Positions 44,903 to 52,813 of a DNA stretch of 64,000 nt are shown piece by piece. The translations under genes were made by a program, and so were the position numbers. A model generated the notes under the pieces. The model was given only the letters and a program-made list of their open reading frames with translations. It searched no databases and was not told the DNA's origin. The DNA is from Janthinobacterium sp. LM6 (lineage in GTDB: Bacteria > Pseudomonadota > Gammaproteobacteria > Burkholderiales > Burkholderiaceae_D), in assembly GCF_002002885.1 (NCBI RefSeq), contig NZ_CP019510.1, forward strand, positions 4,898,001 through 4,962,000, given 5' to 3'. How positions within the stretch are numbered: position 1 is the stretch's first letter; each line of letters begins with the position of its first letter.

Positions 44903-45121
44903 ATGGATCGGCAAGCAATGGGCCGGCAAGCAATGGAGGATGGCGGAAACCGGCGCGATTAGCGGCCAGACTAGCGGCCAGAAAGACCAGGCGCCACGAA
45001 TGGCACTCTGTGGCGACTGACTTGCTGACTTGCTGACCTGCTGACCTGCTGGCCTGCTGGCTTCACTGCTTGCTGGCTTGCTGACTTGCTAGCTGACCAG
45101 CTTACCGGCCGGCTTGCTCGC
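44903..45121. repeat. Short tandem repeat patch between convergent genes
   Basis: Two repeat types in one gap. ATGG(A/G)(T/C)CGGCAAGCA (15 bp) occurs twice in tandem at 44903-44932. An octamer G(A/G)C(T/C)TGCT occurs five times without a break at 45019-45058 and twice more at 45075-45090, with degenerate copies between and after. The arrays are non-coding, adjoin the stop of the HTH regulator, and look like replication-slippage products. They are too short and too regular to be a CRISPR array. Confidence 0.8.
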
Positions 45122-45865
45122 TCACTGCCGCAGCAACGCCTTGAACGTCTGCGGCATCCAGGGACGCGCCGCCAGCATAAAGCTGATGGCCAGGCGCTCA
45201 TCGCCGGGCAGGCGCGCGTCTTCCTGGTGTTGCTGCGAGAATTCCACCGCCACTTGTTTCAGGCGTTCCAGCAAGGCTGCCGTGGATTTTTTCGACAGCA
45301 TCACGTTCACCAGGCGCAACAATTCCGTCTCGCCATCGAATTGGGAATTCAAATAGTCACCATAGGCTTCCTTTTTGAAATACGTGTGGATGGGCCCGTT
45401 CGGTATCCACGCAAACGTGCGCGCCACCAGCAGTTTGACCCGGTTATTCGGCAGCAGTTCCAGAAAACCGATCTTGTCGAGGCGCAGCAGGTATTTCACG
45501 GCTTGCGCCTCGCTGATGTCATAGATGGCGACGATCTGTTCCAGCGGCAGCAGGTTCAGGGCAGAGACGGCCACCACGAACAGCCGGGTGTCCTCGATGA
45601 TTTCCTTTTCCTGCGCATATGTCAGTCCCGTGATCAGGGTGGGCGCAGCCTGGGCAGACTGCACGGCCAGCGCCAGCTGCTGGAAATCGCTGCCGATGGC
45701 CACCAGGATCTGGTCCAGGCGCTGCAAGGTAAATTGCTTCTGCGAAAACATCCGCTTGACGCTGGCTTCGGATACGCCGATGCGCTGGGCCAGCTCGGCA
45801 TACGTGACGGCGCGCGCTTTCAACAGGCGTTTCAAGGCTTCGATCAAGGCGTGGGTTTGCGGCAT
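45122..45865 (-). CDS. HTH (XRE-like) transcriptional regulator (247 aa)
   Basis: The N-terminal ~60 residues form a Cro/C1-type helix-turn-helix (VTYAELAQRIGVSEASVKRMFSQKQFTLQRLDQILVAIG). The remaining ~180 residues are an all-helical domain I do not recognise, containing a second winged-helix-like stretch (EQIVAIYDISEAQAVKYLLRLDKIGFLELLPNNRVKL) at about 120-155. ATG 45865 is chosen because AAAGGA sits five bases upstream. Divergent from a three-gene cassette of secreted proteins; the 160-bp gap holds two perfect GTAGCG inverted repeats, its likely operators. Control of that cassette is inference. Confidence 0.78.
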   Translation of the reverse strand: MPQTHALIEALKRLLKARAVTYAELAQRIGVSEASVKRMFSQKQFTLQRLDQILVAIGSDFQQLALAVQSAQAAPTLITGLTYAQEKEIIEDTRLFVVAVSALNLLPLEQIVAIYDISEAQAVKYLLRLDKIGFLELLPNNRVKLLVARTFAWIPNGPIHTYFKKEAYGDYLNSQFDGETELLRLVNVMLSKKSTAALLERLKQVAVEFSQQHQEDARLPGDERLAISFMLAARPWMPQTFKALLRQ

Positions 45866-45908
45866 GCATTTCCTTTGTAAAAATGGCATCGGTTCTGTCG
45901 GCAAAAAA

Positions 45909-45925
45909 GTAGCGCAATACGCTAC
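45909..45925. promoter_or_regulatory. Inverted repeat 1 (GTAGCG-N5-CGCTAC), putative operator
   Basis: Perfect 6-bp arms with a 5-base spacer, 44 bases upstream of the HTH regulator start. Shares its half-site with the second inverted repeat 16 bases away, which makes chance less likely. Confidence 0.55.
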
Positions 45926-45941
45926 CTGCGGTATGCCTGCC

Positions 45942-45955
45942 CGCTACGAGTAGCG
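45942..45955. promoter_or_regulatory. Inverted repeat 2 (CGCTAC-GA-GTAGCG), putative operator
   Basis: Perfect 6-bp arms, two-base spacer, half-sites in the opposite order to repeat 1. It lies immediately upstream of the likely -35 of the secreted-protein cassette. Confidence 0.55.
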
Positions 45956-45957
45956 TT

Positions 45958-45987
45958 TTCATTGACCAATTGCCCACAGTCTACAAT
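45958..45987 (+). promoter_or_regulatory. Putative promoter of the secreted-protein cassette
   Basis: TACAAT (45982-45987) is a good -10; TTCATT (45958-45963) is a weak -35 at 18 bases. A better TTGACC at 45962 is only 14 bases from the -10. The start codon at 46026 follows 38 bases later. Confidence 0.4.
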
Positions 45988-46025
45988 GATGGCGTTGCCA
46001 CTTGGCACACTTGAAGGAGAAACAC

Positions 46026-46448
46026 ATGAAACGCCTGCTGCCCCTCTGCCTGTCCCTGTCGCTGTTGACGCTCTCCGTGGCCGCTCCCGGCCTGGTCCAC
46101 GCCGCCGCCTCGGAGAACCTGTCGAATGGCTCGCAAAACCTCAGCCAGGGTTCCGCCATCGTTGTCGCCGGCTCCATGTCGATGCTGGTCGCCTCCGGCC
46201 AGGTGGTGGTTGCCAGCGTGGAAACGGTGGGCGAAGGCATCGTCATCGTGCTGAAAGGCGCGTCCGAAGCGGGCGGCGCTTCCATCCAGATGAGCACGCA
46301 AGCGGCCAAGGGCCTGTCGCTGGCGGCCGGCACCGTGGTCAACGTGGTGGCGCTGTCCACCGGCCATATGCTGGTTCTTTCCGGCAAGGCCATCGCCTTC
46401 ATCCCGAACGAACTGGGCAAGGCGCTGCTGCACCACTCCAAAGTGTAA
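46026..46448 (+). CDS. Small secreted protein with GSMS/STGHMLVLSGKAIA motifs, paralogue 1
   Basis: A 140-residue exported protein of unknown function. AAGGAG precedes ATG 46026. Signal peptide to about residue 27 (PGLVHA). The mature part is Ser/Ala/Gly/Val-rich, with no Cys: NLSQGSAIVVAGSMSMLVASG, then a Val-rich segment and the C-terminal block QAAKGLSLAAGTVVNVVALSTGHMLVLSGKAIAFIPNELGKALLHHSK (given here only as landmarks GLSLAAGT, STGHMLVLSGKAIA, LHHSK). Two stretches are hydrophobic enough to insert in membranes or assemble. First gene of a tight three-gene operon. Confidence 0.72.
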   Translation: MKRLLPLCLSLSLLTLSVAAPGLVHAAASENLSNGSQNLSQGSAIVVAGSMSMLVASGQVVVASVETVGEGIVIVLKGASEAGGASIQMSTQAAKGLSLAAGTVVNVVALSTGHMLVLSGKAIAFIPNELGKALLHHSKV

Positions 46449-46454
46449 CCACCA

Positions 46455-46889
46455 ATGAAAAACGAAAATCCCATGAAACATTTGCTCGCCACCGCCCTGC
46501 TGTGCGCCGCCACCATGGCGCCGCTGGCCCAGGCCGCCAATTCCGACACCGCCAACGCGTCCGACAACGCCAGCATGGCCTCGGCCATCGTGCTCGTCGG
46601 CTCCATGTCGGTGCTGGCCGCCGCCGGTGAAATCGTCATCGACAAGGTGGAAGACGTGGCCGACGGCAGCGTCCTCGTACTGAAGAGCGCAGCCAGGGGC
46701 GCCTCGCAGGCGGCCACGGCCTCCGTCAAGCTGAGCCAGAAAGCCACGCAAGGCCTGTCGCTGGCGGCCGGCACGGCCCTCCAGGTGGTGGCAGTCTCGA
46801 CGGGCCACATGCTGGTACTGTCGGGCAAGGCCATCGCCTATGTGCCGAATGCGGCCGGCAATGCCATCCTCCACCATTCGAAAGCGTGA
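46455..46889 (+). CDS. Small secreted protein with GSMS/STGHMLVLSGKAIA motifs, paralogue 2
   Basis: Paralogue of the preceding gene, six bases downstream. ATG 46473 (MKHLLATALLC, signal cleavage after LAQA) may be the true start rather than 46455; neither has a strong ribosome-binding site, so translational coupling is likely. It shares SAIVLVGSMSVLAAAGE, GLSLAAGT, STGHMLVLSGKAIA and the terminal LHHSKA with paralogue 1, while the middle differs (KVEDVADGSVLVLKSAARGAS). I recognise no named domain; similar uncharacterised proteins occur next to DUF2145 genes. Confidence 0.72.
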   Translation: MKNENPMKHLLATALLCAATMAPLAQAANSDTANASDNASMASAIVLVGSMSVLAAAGEIVIDKVEDVADGSVLVLKSAARGASQAATASVKLSQKATQGLSLAAGTALQVVAVSTGHMLVLSGKAIAYVPNAAGNAILHHSKA

Positions 46890-46893
46890 ACCC

Positions 46894-47679
46894 ATGAAAC
46901 GCCTGACTGTCATGATCATCAGCCTGGCCCTGGCCGGCGCCGCCCATGCGGGACGCTCGTGCGAGGAAAAGCAAACGGATGCGACCACCCTCGTCAAATC
47001 GATGGATCTGGCGCAAAAGACCCTGCAAGCGCTCGATGGTTCGGGCGCGCAAGTGGCGCTGGTGGCGCGCGCCGGGCAAGACCTGTCGAAGTACAATTTG
47101 CGTTATTCGCACATGGCGCTGGCCTGGCGCGACCACCCGAAAGGCCGCTGGCTGGTGGTGCATGAACTCAATGAATGCGGCACGGCGCAATCGTCGCTGT
47201 ACAACGAAGGCCTGGGCAATTTCTTCATGGACGATGTGTTCATGTATGAAACCCTGATCCTGATTCCGGGCCAGGATACGCAGCAGCAGCTGGCGCGCCT
47301 GTTGACGTCGAACACGCCCAAGCGCCTGCATGAGGCGCACTACAATATGCTGGCCTACCCGTTTTCCACCAAGTACCAGAACTCGAACCAGTGGGTGCTG
47401 GAAACCCTGGCCGCTGCCAGCAACGAGCCGGGCAAGATCGAAACGCGCGCCGAAGCGCAAGGCTGGCTGCGCAGCGCCAGCTACGCGCCGCAGACGCTGA
47501 GCATACCGGCCGCCACGCGCCTGGGCGCGCGCATGTTCCGCGCGAATATCGCCTTCGACGACCACCCGTTCGAGCGCCGCATGACGCGCCAGATCGACGT
47601 CGTCACCGTCGACTCCATCGTGCGCTTCATGCGCCAGCGCGAACCGAAAGTGCAGGAAATCGTCGTGCGGGGAAATTAA
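46894..47679 (+). CDS. DUF2145 family exported protein
   Basis: A 261-residue protein whose start at ATG 46894 lies four bases after the preceding stop. The signal peptide ends at AAHA, followed by GRSCEEKQ. Conserved-looking features are LSKYNLRYSHMALAWRDHPKGRWLVVHELNECGTAQSSLYNEGL and FDDHPFERRMTRQIDVVTVDSI, which fit my memory of DUF2145. The His and Cys in SHMALAW and NECG resemble the arrangement in papain-like or NlpC/P60 hydrolases, but this is a weak comparison. Last gene of the cassette, so it may process, export or modify the two small secreted proteins. Confidence 0.75.
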   Translation: MKRLTVMIISLALAGAAHAGRSCEEKQTDATTLVKSMDLAQKTLQALDGSGAQVALVARAGQDLSKYNLRYSHMALAWRDHPKGRWLVVHELNECGTAQSSLYNEGLGNFFMDDVFMYETLILIPGQDTQQQLARLLTSNTPKRLHEAHYNMLAYPFSTKYQNSNQWVLETLAAASNEPGKIETRAEAQGWLRSASYAPQTLSIPAATRLGARMFRANIAFDDHPFERRMTRQIDVVTVDSIVRFMRQREPKVQEIVVRGN

Positions 47680-47694
47680 GGTCGCGGCAGCACG

Positions 47695-47723
47695 GGCGAG
47701 GCGGCCAGGAAGGCCACCTCGCC
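47695..47723. terminator. Bidirectional hairpin between DUF2145 and ABC ATPase genes
   Basis: GGCGAGG-c-GGCC pairs with GGCC-a-CCTCGCC around a 5-base loop, centred between two converging stops. T-rich bases are sparse, so strength is uncertain. Confidence 0.6.
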
Positions 47724-47727
47724 ACCA

Positions 47728-48801
47728 TTAAAACACCCAGAGCTTATCGGCCGGCATGTGCAGCCAATACTTGCCCGCCTCGAGCTTGTGGCGCGAATAC
47801 GCGCGCAGGCTGATGTTCTCGGCGCCGCCGCGCTCGAACAGGCACTCCCAGCGATCGCCCAGGTACATGCACGTCAGCAGCGGCAGCTCGATGGCGTTGT
47901 CGACCTGCGTGGCGCTGATCTTCACTTCCTCGACGCGGATCATGGTGGTCACTTCCGTGCCCGCGTTGGCGCCGCGCGCCACGCCCTGCATGGAAGCGCC
48001 ATCGACCAGCAGGCGCACCTGCTTGCCTTCGCGCTGTACCACCTTGCCGGGCAGGCGGTTGTTGCTGCCCATGAATTCGGCCGTGAACAAGGTGTCCGGC
48101 GTTTCATACATGCTTTGCGGCGTGCCCTGCTGCTCGATCTTGCCGTTATTGAGCAGCAAGATACGGTCGGAAATGGCCATCGCCTCGCCCTGGTCATGCG
48201 TCACCATCAGGGCCGACAGGCCCAGGCGCACGATCAGTTCGCGCAGGAAGGCGCGCGCTTCCTCGCGCAGCTTGGCGTCCAGGTTCGACAGCGGTTCGTC
48301 GAGCAGGATCACGGGCGGGTTGTACACCAGCGCGCGGGCGATCGCCACGCGCTGCTGCTGGCCGCCGGACAGCTGGTGCGGATAGCGCTCGCCCAGGTGT
48401 CCGAGTCCCAGCTGCGTCAGCACTTCCTTGATGCGCGCGGCAATTTCCGTGCTGCCCATCTTGCGCAATTTGAGGCCGTAGGCGACGTTGTCGAACACGG
48501 TCTTGTGCGGCCACAGCGCGTACGACTGGAACACCAGTCCCAGGTTGCGATGCTCGGCCGGCATCTCGAAATGCTTCGCGCCGTCGAAGACATTGCGCTC
48601 GCCGATCTGGATGGTGCCCGCCTTCGGGCTTTCCAGCCCGGCGACGGCGCGCAGCAAGGTGGTCTTGCCGCTGCCCGAAGGCCCCAGCAGGGCGACCACT
48701 TCGCCTTTTTGCAGGTGCATCGAGACACCTTTCAGGATCTGGTTGGCGGCAGCGCCGGTGCCGTAGTCCAGGTACAGCTCATTGACGGTCAATTCATTCA
48801 T
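47728..48801 (-). CDS. ABC transporter ATP-binding protein (Fe3+/AfuC/FbpC-like)
   Basis: A 357-residue ATPase of the iron/polyamine/organophosphate (MOI-type) class. Walker A GPSGSGKTT near 37-45, signature LSGGQQQRVAIARAL near 144, Walker B VILLDEPLSNLDAKL near 165, and an H-loop MVTHDQGEAM. The ~110 C-terminal residues form a TOBE/MOBE-type domain that often binds regulators. Last gene of a five-gene operon with porin, two binding proteins and a double permease. Its length agrees with FbpC/PotA relatives (350-370). Confidence 0.92.
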   Translation of the reverse strand: MNELTVNELYLDYGTGAAANQILKGVSMHLQKGEVVALLGPSGSGKTTLLRAVAGLESPKAGTIQIGERNVFDGAKHFEMPAEHRNLGLVFQSYALWPHKTVFDNVAYGLKLRKMGSTEIAARIKEVLTQLGLGHLGERYPHQLSGGQQQRVAIARALVYNPPVILLDEPLSNLDAKLREEARAFLRELIVRLGLSALMVTHDQGEAMAISDRILLLNNGKIEQQGTPQSMYETPDTLFTAEFMGSNNRLPGKVVQREGKQVRLLVDGASMQGVARGANAGTEVTTMIRVEEVKISATQVDNAIELPLLTCMYLGDRWECLFERGGAENISLRAYSRHKLEAGKYWLHMPADKLWVF

Positions 48802-48823
48802 GATGTGGTCTCAGTCTTTGTAT

Positions 48824-50614
48824 TTAGTTATGCAACTTCACGCCGAAGCGCAGCGCGATGCCCAGGCCGATGGCCACCAGGGTGATATTGATGAAGGACA
48901 GCGCCGCCACCAGGTCGGTCGAGCCGCCCGCCCACAGCGACACCAGCATGGCGCCGATCACTTCCGTGCCCGGCGAGAGCAGGTACACGCCCGTCGAATA
49001 TTCGCGTTCGAAGATCAGGAACACCATCAGCCAGGCACCCAGCAAGCCGTATTTGATCAACGGCAGGGTCACGTCGCGCGTCACCTGGCCGCGGCTGGCG
49101 CCGACGGCGCGCGCCGCCTCTTCCAGCTCCGGCCCCACCTGCAGCAGCGCCGTCGAAATGAGGCGCATGCCGTAAGCCATCCACACCACCGAATACGCGA
49201 GCCACAGGGCGAAGATGGTCGAGCGCACTTCGCGCAGCACGGGGATCACATGGCCGCTCAGCCACAGGGCCACGCCGTTGTCCATGCCTTTCAATATGCC
49301 GTCGAGCCAGGCCGGCACGAACAGGAACACCCACAGGAACGACAGGCCGGCCAGCAGGCCCGGCACGGCGCGCGGCACCAGCACGCTGTAATCGAGCAGG
49401 CGCGTGATGCCGTCCTGCTTGCGGTGCATGGCCAGCGCGATGAAGCTGTAGCAGCCCACGGCCAGCGCGCCGCCGACGACGCCGATCAGGATGGTGTTGA
49501 CGATGCCGCGCACCAGCGAAGGCTGGTCGAAAATGTCGCGGAAATGCTGCAAGGTCAGCACGTCGGCCAGGTGCACGCCTTCGCCCCAGTACTGCACAAA
49601 GGAGCGCAGCACGATGCCCGTCAACGGCAGGATGATGGTGAAGATCAGCCAGCCGGCCAGCAGGGCGAACGCCAGCCACTTCCAGCGGCCCAGCGGCATG
49701 GCCTTGCTGCGCGCGCCCTTGCCCTTGATCGACACATACTTGTTGGCGGACTTGAGCAGCCAGCGCTGTATCATCACCAGCGGCATGGTCACCATCACCA
49801 GGCAGACGGCGACGGCGGCCATCAGGTGGTACGACGGCGTGCCGAGCTTGTTCGTCAGCTTGTACAGATAGGTCGGCAGCACCAGATGGCCTTCCGGATC
49901 ACCGAGCACCAGCACCAGGCCGAATACCTCGAAGCCGAGGAAGAACACCAGCACGCCCGCATACGCCAGCGCCGGCATGATCATCGGCAGCGACACATTG
50001 AGCATCACCTGGATCGGCGAAGCGCCGGCCACGCGGGCCGCTTCTTCCACATCGGAACCCAGGCTTTTCAGGGCCGACGAGGCGTACAGGTAGACGTGCG
50101 GCACGTGCGTCAGGCCGGCGATGATGACGATGCTGGTGAAGGAATAGATATTCCAGGGCACGAAGCCCAGCAGCTCCTTGGCCCAGATCGAATAGAAGCC
50201 CACGGGTCCCATCGAGACGACGTAGCCAAAGCCCATCACCATCGGCGAGACAAAGATCGGCACCAGCAGCATGGGTGCCACCCAGCCGCGACCCGGCAAA
50301 TCCGTGCGCACCATCAGGAAGGCCAGCATGCCGCCCAGCGGCACGGCGATGACGGTCAGGCCGAAGGCCAGCATCAGGCCATTCTTGAAGGCCATGGCGA
50401 AATCGGGATCATCGAAGATGAAACGGTAGGAATCAAAGCCGAATTCGCGCACCGGCATGAAGAAGGGCGCGTTCAAAAAGCTCTGGTAAAAAATCAGGAA
50501 CAGCGGCAGGAAAATGGCGACCAGGGTGATCGCCACGACCACGCCGCGCGGCCAGTTCAGGCGCGACAAGGGAGAGCGCGACCGTGCAGGCAGCGGCAAG
50601 ATAGCAGTTTGCAT
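48824..50614 (-). CDS. ABC transporter permease, fused double-length (FbpB/AfuB-like)
   Basis: A ~596-residue inner-membrane permease with about twelve helices and two BPD_transp_1 halves. Each half keeps an EAA loop that docks on the ATPase: EEAARVAGASPIQVMLNVSLP and EEAARAVGASRGQVTRDVTLP. The fused form is typical of FbpB-, AfuB- and phosphonate-type importers. ATG 50614 is preferred; an upstream ATG at 50644 adds a hydrophobic decapeptide without a ribosome-binding site. Sits between the binding-protein and ATPase genes. Confidence 0.92.
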   Translation of the reverse strand: MQTAILPLPARSRSPLSRLNWPRGVVVAITLVAIFLPLFLIFYQSFLNAPFFMPVREFGFDSYRFIFDDPDFAMAFKNGLMLAFGLTVIAVPLGGMLAFLMVRTDLPGRGWVAPMLLVPIFVSPMVMGFGYVVSMGPVGFYSIWAKELLGFVPWNIYSFTSIVIIAGLTHVPHVYLYASSALKSLGSDVEEAARVAGASPIQVMLNVSLPMIMPALAYAGVLVFFLGFEVFGLVLVLGDPEGHLVLPTYLYKLTNKLGTPSYHLMAAVAVCLVMVTMPLVMIQRWLLKSANKYVSIKGKGARSKAMPLGRWKWLAFALLAGWLIFTIILPLTGIVLRSFVQYWGEGVHLADVLTLQHFRDIFDQPSLVRGIVNTILIGVVGGALAVGCYSFIALAMHRKQDGITRLLDYSVLVPRAVPGLLAGLSFLWVFLFVPAWLDGILKGMDNGVALWLSGHVIPVLREVRSTIFALWLAYSVVWMAYGMRLISTALLQVGPELEEAARAVGASRGQVTRDVTLPLIKYGLLGAWLMVFLIFEREYSTGVYLLSPGTEVIGAMLVSLWAGGSTDLVAALSFINITLVAIGLGIALRFGVKLHN

Positions 50615-50683
50615 GATGAATCCAATGAATGAAGGGTACGGCATCCGTCCGCGGGCACGCGCCTGCGGACGGCCAGGACGGCG

Positions 50684-51781
50684 TTACTTCTTGCCGGCTG
50701 TCTCTTTCCATTGTTTGAGGAAGGCCATGCGCTTGGCTGGCCCCAGGAATTGCAGGATGATCGGATGCACGGGCACCGGCTTGACGTTGGCCGCGCCGAT
50801 TTCCTTGATCAGCTCCGCCGAGGTGGTCTCGCCCGTGACGTCGGCGCGGATGGCGAACAGCTTGGCGCCGTTGGCGATGATGGTCTGGCCGCGGTGCGAC
50901 AGGATGTAATCGAGCCACAGCTTGCTGGCATTGACGTTCTTCGCGTTCTTGTTGATGAACTGCACGCGCGACAGGATCAGGGTGTAATCCTTGGGCAGCA
51001 CCACGCCGATCGACGGGTCGGTCTTGGCGCGCACCAGTGCGTAGGAACCCAGCACGTTGTAGCCGATCAGGTTTTCACCGGACGAGATACGCTCCATCAT
51101 GGTGCCCGTCGACGACTGCACGCGCACCTTGGCCGTGCCGAACGCGTTTTGCAGCGCCAGGAATTGCGGGTATTCCTTGGCATCCTGCGCCATGAACATG
51201 AAACCGACACCCGATTTTTCGATGTCGTAGGTGGTGACCTTGTCCTTGAACTTCGGCGTGGCGATCAGCTTGACGAAGTCGTCGTGGTTCTTCGGCACTT
51301 CCTTCGGGTCGAGCAAACGCTTGTTATAGACGATGGCGGCCGGCTCGAACGTGGTGCCGTAGGCCTGGTCGTCCCACATGGCCCAGCCGGGGATCTTGGC
51401 CGCTTCGACCGACTTGTACTTCAGGGCGTAGCCGTCCGAGGCCAGGCGCATCTGCAAGTCCATCGCCGACGACCACATCACGTCGGCCGTGTTGCCACCG
51501 GCGGCCACTTCGGAAATGAAGCGGTTATACACTTCGGTGGAATTCATGTCGTTGTATTCGACCGAGATGCCGGGATACAGGGCGCTGAAATCCTTGATCA
51601 GCGGCGCGGCGGCCTTGCTGTCGGTGGCGCTGTAGATCACCACCTTGCCTTCCTTCTTGGCCGCGTCGATGATCTTCTGGTAGTCGGCCGGATAACCTGC
51701 CGGCACTTGGGCGAAAGCGGCGCCGGCCAGGCTGGCAAACGCGGTGGCAAGGGCGGCTTGAAGCAGGGTCTTGGTTTGCAT
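50684..51781 (-). CDS. ABC transporter substrate-binding protein (AfuA/FbpA-like)
   Basis: A 365-residue periplasmic binding protein. Signal peptide ends near GAAFA, mature start QVPAG. The core follows the FbpA/AfuA/IdiA-type pattern: KIIDAAKKEGKVVIYSATDSKAAAPLIKDF, YNDMNSTEVYNRFISEV, AVGNTADVMWSSAMD-like strand, and SGVGFMFMAQDAKEYP. Relatives bind Fe3+, hexose phosphates or aminoethylphosphonate. I do not see the paired Tyr of classical ferric binders, so a sugar- or organophosphate is at least as likely. GGAGA precedes ATG 51781. Confidence 0.88.
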   Translation of the reverse strand: MQTKTLLQAALATAFASLAGAAFAQVPAGYPADYQKIIDAAKKEGKVVIYSATDSKAAAPLIKDFSALYPGISVEYNDMNSTEVYNRFISEVAAGGNTADVMWSSAMDLQMRLASDGYALKYKSVEAAKIPGWAMWDDQAYGTTFEPAAIVYNKRLLDPKEVPKNHDDFVKLIATPKFKDKVTTYDIEKSGVGFMFMAQDAKEYPQFLALQNAFGTAKVRVQSSTGTMMERISSGENLIGYNVLGSYALVRAKTDPSIGVVLPKDYTLILSRVQFINKNAKNVNASKLWLDYILSHRGQTIIANGAKLFAIRADVTGETTSAELIKEIGAANVKPVPVHPIILQFLGPAKRMAFLKQWKETAGKK

Positions 51782-51829
51782 GGGGTTGTCTCCGTCTATG
51801 AATAGGTTTTTTATTTAATGGAATGTCGT

Positions 51830-52804
51830 TCAGCGCATCAGGCCAAGCTCATTTGCCTGCCTCGTATACTCATCGACCGCCTTCCTGACATACGCGGTCA
51901 GCTTCGGCCCCGTCAGGGCAAATGGATACAGGCCGGCCTGCGCGCGCCATTCCGCAAACTGCGGCGTGGCCATGACGCGGTCAAAGGTGGCCACCCAGCG
52001 CTGGTAGTCCGCCTCCGGCACCTGGGGCCCCATCCACACGCCGCGGATGATGGGCCAGACCACGTCGACGCCTTGTTCGCGCGCCGTCGGCACGCCGGCC
52101 AGCACGCCCGGCAGGCGCTTCTCCGACAGCACCGCCAGCACGCGCGCATGGTTGGCGCTGGCGTTCAGGGTGGCTTCGGACGTGTCGCCCGAGACCACCT
52201 GCACATAATCGGCCTGCATCGCCGTAAACACTTCGCCGCCGCCTTCGAGCGCGACAAAACGCAGCACTTTCGGATCGATGCCGGCCTGGCGCGCCACCAG
52301 CGCCATCTTCAGCCAGTCCTGGCTGCCGATGGTGCCGGAGACGCCGATCAGCACCTTGTCCGGATGCTGCCGCAATGCCGCGATCAGGTCGCCCAGCGTC
52401 TTGTAGGGCGAATCGCTGCGCACGGCGATCATGCCGTAGTCGGCGCCCAGCGCCGCCACCCAGCGCACGTCACCCGCCTTGGCATTGCCGAACTTGCCCT
52501 GCGCCAGATTCAGCAGCGAGCCGCCCGAAAAGGCCACCAGGGTGTTCGGCTCCGCGCGGCGGCGCTGCGAACCCATCGAGTGCCAGGCCACGGCGCCGAT
52601 GCCGCCGGGCAGATAACTGATGCGCATCGGCGCCATGGCGGCTGCCGCGCCCTCCTGCGCCAGGCCTTTTTTCGCCAGCTTGCAGGTCAGGTCCATGGCG
52701 CCGCCCGGCTTGGACGGCACCACGCACTCGGCCGGCGCCGACGCCTGCGCCCCCGCCACGGCAGGCAGCAGGCACAGCAACGACAGGAGCAGGGAGCGCA
52801 GCAT
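51830..52804 (-). CDS. Bug/TctC-family periplasmic binding protein
   Basis: A ~324-residue protein of the tripartite tricarboxylate binding family. Signal peptide ends at AVAGAQA. Motifs: VVPSKPGGAMDLTCKLAKKGL (the Bug equivalent of PGGxxD), ISYLPGGIGAVAWHSM, LVAFSGGSLLNLAQGKFG. ATG 52804 has AAGG seven bases upstream; ATG 52810 has it too close. No tctA/tctB transporter genes are adjacent. In Bordetella a Bug protein signals citrate to a TctE-type sensor; with tctDE next door, a similar co-sensing role is a reasonable inference. Confidence 0.88.
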   Translation of the reverse strand: MLRSLLLSLLCLLPAVAGAQASAPAECVVPSKPGGAMDLTCKLAKKGLAQEGAAAAMAPMRISYLPGGIGAVAWHSMGSQRRRAEPNTLVAFSGGSLLNLAQGKFGNAKAGDVRWVAALGADYGMIAVRSDSPYKTLGDLIAALRQHPDKVLIGVSGTIGSQDWLKMALVARQAGIDPKVLRFVALEGGGEVFTAMQADYVQVVSGDTSEATLNASANHARVLAVLSEKRLPGVLAGVPTAREQGVDVVWPIIRGVWMGPQVPEADYQRWVATFDRVMATPQFAEWRAQAGLYPFALTGPKLTAYVRKAVDEYTRQANELGLMR

Positions 52805-52813
52805 CGTCATGCC

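Noticed and set aside
45019-45090. CRISPR array
   Set aside because: Units are 8 bp and contiguous, without unique spacers or cas genes.
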